DNA from: Fidelibacterota bacterium
GTDB taxonomy: Bacteria > Fidelibacterota > Fidelibacteria > Fidelibacterales > Fidelibacteraceae
Direction: 5' to 3'
Length of the DNA: 64,000 nt
NCBI GenBank assembly: GCA_028716785.1
Contig: JAQUPD010000001.1
Span: forward strand, 73,114 to 137,113
Positions 60,963-64,000 of the stretch are shown here, piece after piece; the first letter of the stretch is position 1; the number at the start of each line of letters is the position of its first letter. The notes under the pieces are model-generated. The model saw only the letters and a program-made list of their open reading frames with translations. It was not told the origin of the DNA and did not search any database. A program made the translations under genes and the position numbers.

Positions 60963-63038
60963 TTATCCTGCTGTTTCTTTATCCAAAGACACCACGTCAC
61001 TGGCAAAATTAGAAATTTGGTGATCATGACTAATTATGATCACCGCGTGATTTTCTGAGTACATTTTGATCCATTGCAGAACCCAACTCTGTGTTATTGT
61101 ATCAAGAGAATTAAATCCTTCATCCAGTATCAAAACATCTGGTTCGTCAAGAATAGCCCGAAGAAGTCCCACAAGTTGCTTTTCACCCCCTGAAAGCTGC
61201 CGATATCCCTCTCCCAAAAGAGTAAATAAACCCAATTCAAATTTTTGAAAAAACCAGTTAAAATCTCGGAATATTTCTTTTAACCATGTTTTATTTTGAA
61301 CATTTCGCCCCAAAAAAATATTATCCTGGAGTGTCATATTAAATATTTTTACTTCTTGACTAACAACTCCAAAATGGCTTCGATATACCGTCAAATCTAT
61401 TTGCATCACGTGCTTTCCATTCCAATACATATTGCCTTCACTGAAACGATATTGTTGTAAAATAGCATGAATTAATGTTGTTTTTCCTGTCCCATTTTCT
61501 CCAAGAATATGAATCATTGATCCTTTTCGGACTGAAAAACTAACTTTTTCGAAGAGGGGTTGATATTTTGGCCATTGGAAACTGCATTTCTGAATATCCA
61601 GCAAAAAATCAGGACGATCGATTTCTTGTTCTCCTTCAGTCTTTTCAATAGGATGAATCAAAAAATCTCTTAATCGTGTGATAGATTCACGAGCTTCAGC
61701 TCCTTTCAGGGCGTTTTCCATTAACCTGAAAACTGAAGGAATAAAATTCCCTGTCAAAACGAAGGCAGCAAGCCAATTGCCGAATGTTAACCCTCCTTTT
61801 AAAACGAACCTTATTCCTAGCCCTATAAACACAAGCTGAAAAACACCTAGAAAACCTTCAGAAAAAACCAGTATCCGGCTGTTTATCAACCCCACCCTCT
61901 TCCAGCAGTCCAGAAATTTTTTAAATTCGTCTTCATTAAGATGAATAAAATAGGAATGCACATCTAAAGCACTTATTTCATCTAATCCTTCCAAGGTTTC
62001 TATGAGTCCCTGACTAAAAGCAGCCCCTTTTCGTAATGTGGTATTTTGAATTCTTCTCAAGGTGGGATAAAATCCCACCAATGTCCCTCCAAGGAGCAAG
62101 ACAAAAAGAGCAGATATCCCAGCAAGGAGAGGCGAAAAAAAATACATGACAACAATACTGCCCAGAAGAATAAAAAGATCAGAAAGTCCATATAAAAGAG
62201 TAAAATGATAAAAGGATTGAATCCGAAAAAGATCTAAAAATCTGGCAGTCATTTCCCCCGTCGTGAAACGGGAAATAAGCCGATAAGGTAAATGGATAAA
62301 ATGCTTGAAAGATTTACTAAAAATCGTTTGAAAAAGTGAGTTGCCATGACGGAAAAAAAGAACCTTTCGGACATATTCTGCTCCACTGCGGAGAAGAAGA
62401 AAAGCCATGAGAAAAATTAAACTGAGTGTTAAAAGATGCCAATCCTGTTCAGGAACAACACGTTCTGTAACTGTTCTCATTAAAAAAGCTGTGAAAAATC
62501 CTGCTAAAATAGAGATGATGCCACAGAAAAAAATCTGAAGAATCGAATCGGAGTAATCCCGAATATAACCCCAAAACCATGACCAATCTGATCGATAAAC
62601 AGGATCACGATATGGTAATTGATAATCAAAAGTAAGTAATATTCTGCTTTCCCATAGGTCATCTAACTCTTTTTTATCTAACCAATATAAGCCTTTTGCA
62701 GGATCACCAATAAGAAATCGCCCTTTTCGAACTGCATAGACAATCACATAATGGGTAAGATAGTTCGGGAGCTGACAATGAAGAATCACAGGCAAATTAT
62801 CACTTGGATATCTACCCTTATCTATACGATAAGCAGAACAACGAAATCCTAATTTTTCTGCGGCTGATTTAAGATCATACAACCTACAACCTCTGTAATC
62901 AGTATGACATAACACGCGAAGCTTATCCAAATAAGCTCGACCTCCAAAATACCGAATCAAACTTAGAAGACAGGCAGGACCGCAATCCGATGGTTGTTGT
63001 TGCTTTACAATTCGATATTTGAAATAGTTAATAATCAT
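60963..63038 (-). CDS. Peptidase-containing (C39) ABC exporter
   Basis: 691 residues in the order C39 peptidase (about 1-140), membrane domain (about 165-440, six spans) and ATPase (about 470-691). Catalytic elements: QQQPSDCGPACLLS (Cys with oxyanion Gln), THYVIVYAV (His) and IGDPAKG (Asp). ATPase: Walker A LGENGTGKTT, signature LSGGEKQ, Walker B DVLILDEGFNSLD. These exporters remove double-glycine leaders and export the mature peptide. A candidate substrate is three genes downstream. First gene of the locus, with a possible promoter at 63065-63093. Confidence 0.96.
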   Translation of the reverse strand: MIINYFKYRIVKQQQPSDCGPACLLSLIRYFGGRAYLDKLRVLCHTDYRGCRLYDLKSAAEKLGFRCSAYRIDKGRYPSDNLPVILHCQLPNYLTHYVIVYAVRKGRFLIGDPAKGLYWLDKKELDDLWESRILLTFDYQLPYRDPVYRSDWSWFWGYIRDYSDSILQIFFCGIISILAGFFTAFLMRTVTERVVPEQDWHLLTLSLIFLMAFLLLRSGAEYVRKVLFFRHGNSLFQTIFSKSFKHFIHLPYRLISRFTTGEMTARFLDLFRIQSFYHFTLLYGLSDLFILLGSIVVMYFFSPLLAGISALFVLLLGGTLVGFYPTLRRIQNTTLRKGAAFSQGLIETLEGLDEISALDVHSYFIHLNEDEFKKFLDCWKRVGLINSRILVFSEGFLGVFQLVFIGLGIRFVLKGGLTFGNWLAAFVLTGNFIPSVFRLMENALKGAEARESITRLRDFLIHPIEKTEGEQEIDRPDFLLDIQKCSFQWPKYQPLFEKVSFSVRKGSMIHILGENGTGKTTLIHAILQQYRFSEGNMYWNGKHVMQIDLTVYRSHFGVVSQEVKIFNMTLQDNIFLGRNVQNKTWLKEIFRDFNWFFQKFELGLFTLLGEGYRQLSGGEKQLVGLLRAILDEPDVLILDEGFNSLDTITQSWVLQWIKMYSENHAVIIISHDHQISNFASDVVSLDKETAG

Positions 63039-63064
63039 TTCTCTAAAGTATATTTTCTGTAAAT

Positions 63065-63093
63065 ATATTATCCTATTTAAAATTATAAATCAA
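63065..63093 (-). promoter_or_regulatory. Candidate promoter of the peptide-export locus
   Basis: On the minus strand TTGATT (63093-63088), a 17-base spacer and TAATAT (63070-63065), followed by 26 bases to the exporter ATG. Both boxes match their consensus at four of six positions. The whole gap is AT-rich, so chance matches are likely. Confidence 0.35.
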
Positions 63094-63128
63094 CCCAACA
63101 AAATTTCTACAGATTCTCAACTAAACAC

Positions 63129-63154
63129 AAAAACCCGGCCAACACCGGGTTTTT
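63129..63154 (-). terminator. Strong intrinsic terminator
   Basis: AAAAACCCGG (63129-63138) pairs with CCGGGTTTTT (63145-63154) around CCAACA: ten pairs with flanking A and U runs, so bidirectional in principle. It ends the leftward barrel gene and isolates the peptide-export locus from it. Confidence 0.9.
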
Positions 63155-63176
63155 AAAAAATTATTTCAAAAAATAA

Positions 63177-64000
63177 TTAGAAATACCAATTATTAACCAT
63201 TTTAATCCCGACACCTCGAATTTTTTCCGTAAAGCCAGCACTTCCAAGTGTATAGGTATAAATTCCCATGTCCCAAACGCGAGTGTTAAATCCTAATCCT
63301 AATTTTAGGTACCCATTCCCATGATTAAACCCTGTCCCAACATTCAAGACAAGCCAACTCACAGGAAAAACATCCAAATCTATATACGTTCTTGGAGAAT
63401 CCTCATGACCAAGACCTTCATTTAAAAATGCTGTTAGACCTGTCCGAACCATGATATATGGAATCGGTTGCCAGGTAATATCAAATTTCATACGTGACGC
63501 CAGTTTTTCAGTCATTACAACGTTTGAATCCAATGTTGTATGCTGGACATTCAGAAGAGAATCGATATCTAAATCATCTTCAGAAAAAGTTCCCACAGGA
63601 TCTTCAACCTGTGCATCCCATACATATTCTCTTTTGATCATGTTCGTGCTTTTAAGGGTAGCTCCTACATCTAAAAAGGAAAGCTGAACATCAATTTTAT
63701 TTGACACATAGGGGATATCAATAAAATCTTTAAATTTTACACCAACACCAACATCAACACCAAACGTAGGATCAGGAATTGCAATATCTTCATCAGAATT
63801 TATATAACTGTAAACAGCCGTTCCAGAGGTGGTAACTGTTGTCTCATCCACTCCAAATGAAACATTCTTGGCATTAGCCAGACTGAATCCTCCAAGATAC
63901 GCATTCACAGCCATACCTACACGAATCTCAACGATCTCTTTAACTGTTGGAATGTATTGACTCACCTGATGGCCAACACCTAACGAACTTCGCGTATATG
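63177..64000 (-). CDS. Outer-membrane barrel-like protein, 3' part
   Basis: The frame is open from the right window edge (upstream codons ...SSLGVGHQVSQYIPTVKE have no stop), so the start lies beyond 64000 and a GTG at 63965 is not a real start. About 274 residues visible. Alternating strands with many Gly and aromatic residues (VGMAVNAYLGG, FKDFIDIPYV) and a final KMVNNWYF with terminal Phe, a barrel C-terminal signal. Family unknown. The general form resembles the barrel protein at 36078-37217, but I cannot show homology by eye. Ended by the terminator at 63129-63154. Confidence 0.75.
   Translation of the reverse strand, partial: YTRSSLGVGHQVSQYIPTVKEIVEIRVGMAVNAYLGGFSLANAKNVSFGVDETTVTTSGTAVYSYINSDEDIAIPDPTFGVDVGVGVKFKDFIDIPYVSNKIDVQLSFLDVGATLKSTNMIKREYVWDAQVEDPVGTFSEDDLDIDSLLNVQHTTLDSNVVMTEKLASRMKFDITWQPIPYIMVRTGLTAFLNEGLGHEDSPRTYIDLDVFPVSWLVLNVGTGFNHGNGYLKLGLGFNTRVWDMGIYTYTLGSAGFTEKIRGVGIKMVNNWYF

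Noticed and set aside
63965-63967. GTG start of the last gene
   Set aside because: The frame stays open upstream to the window edge, so the gene simply continues beyond 64000.

Overview
The window reads as one continuous chromosomal stretch of an AT-rich, Gram-negative bacterium of the Fibrobacteres-Chlorobi-Bacteroidetes (FCB) neighbourhood. The clues are secretion tails of the NPFNP type, PorV/PorQ-like barrels, TonB-dependent receptors with a carboxypeptidase-regulatory N-terminal domain, a DUF4837-type lipoprotein and a short RpoD-type sigma factor. Together with a Na+-pumping methylmalonyl-CoA pathway this suggests an anaerobic or fermentative lineage such as Marinimicrobia, Cloacimonadota or Calditrichota. 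The phylum cannot be fixed from the sequence alone. I saw no insertion sequence, CRISPR array, rRNA or phage gene.

Layout. 0-1.3 kb: 3' part of gltX and a CAT-anticodon tRNA with its own promoter. 1.4-18.6 kb (minus strand): a nine-gene envelope locus built from a tandemly duplicated cassette (TonB-dependent receptor, secreted FN3 protein, PorV-like barrel), with a lipoprotein inside the first copy and two secreted beta-propellers at the end. 19-20.2 kb: a serine hydrolase. 20.3-34.8 kb (minus strand): a long same-strand run holding RNase Z, dCMP deaminase, a LolA-like protein, a PAP2-like protein and glgC, then both methylmalonyl-CoA mutase subunits, MeaB, epimerase, carboxyltransferase and the gamma, biotin-carrier and beta subunits of a sodium-pumping decarboxylase. 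No biotin carboxylase is present. 34.9-49.7 kb: mostly housekeeping genes, including an M28 peptidase, a barrel protein, cysS-ddl-gmhB-like, a PQQ-type propeller, an M23 peptidase, an rpoD-like sigma factor, an ABC exporter pair, thioredoxin, a secreted GH13 enzyme and a DUF4837 lipoprotein.

49.9-63.0 kb (minus strand) is the most unusual part. A peptidase-containing (C39) ABC exporter is followed by a Yip1-like membrane protein, a thioredoxin-like protein with a CPFC site, and a 55-codon gene whose product starts with a clear double-glycine leader and carries a very hydrophobic 40-residue core with two cysteines. A stable hairpin follows, then a secreted protein of unknown role, a stand-alone GT51 murein glycosyltransferase, a small membrane-anchored protein, a lytic-transglycosylase-like protein, an amidase-fold lipoprotein that seems to lack its C-terminal zinc ligands, a second Yip1-like protein, and a complete TolC-MacA-MacB-type exporter with two separate permeases. 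I read this as a candidate system that makes, matures and exports a bacteriocin-like or signalling peptide, together with its own cell-wall enzymes and outer-membrane route. The peptide and exporter parts are seen directly. The joint function is inference.

The window closes with a strong terminator and the 3' part of an outer-membrane barrel gene that runs off the right end.
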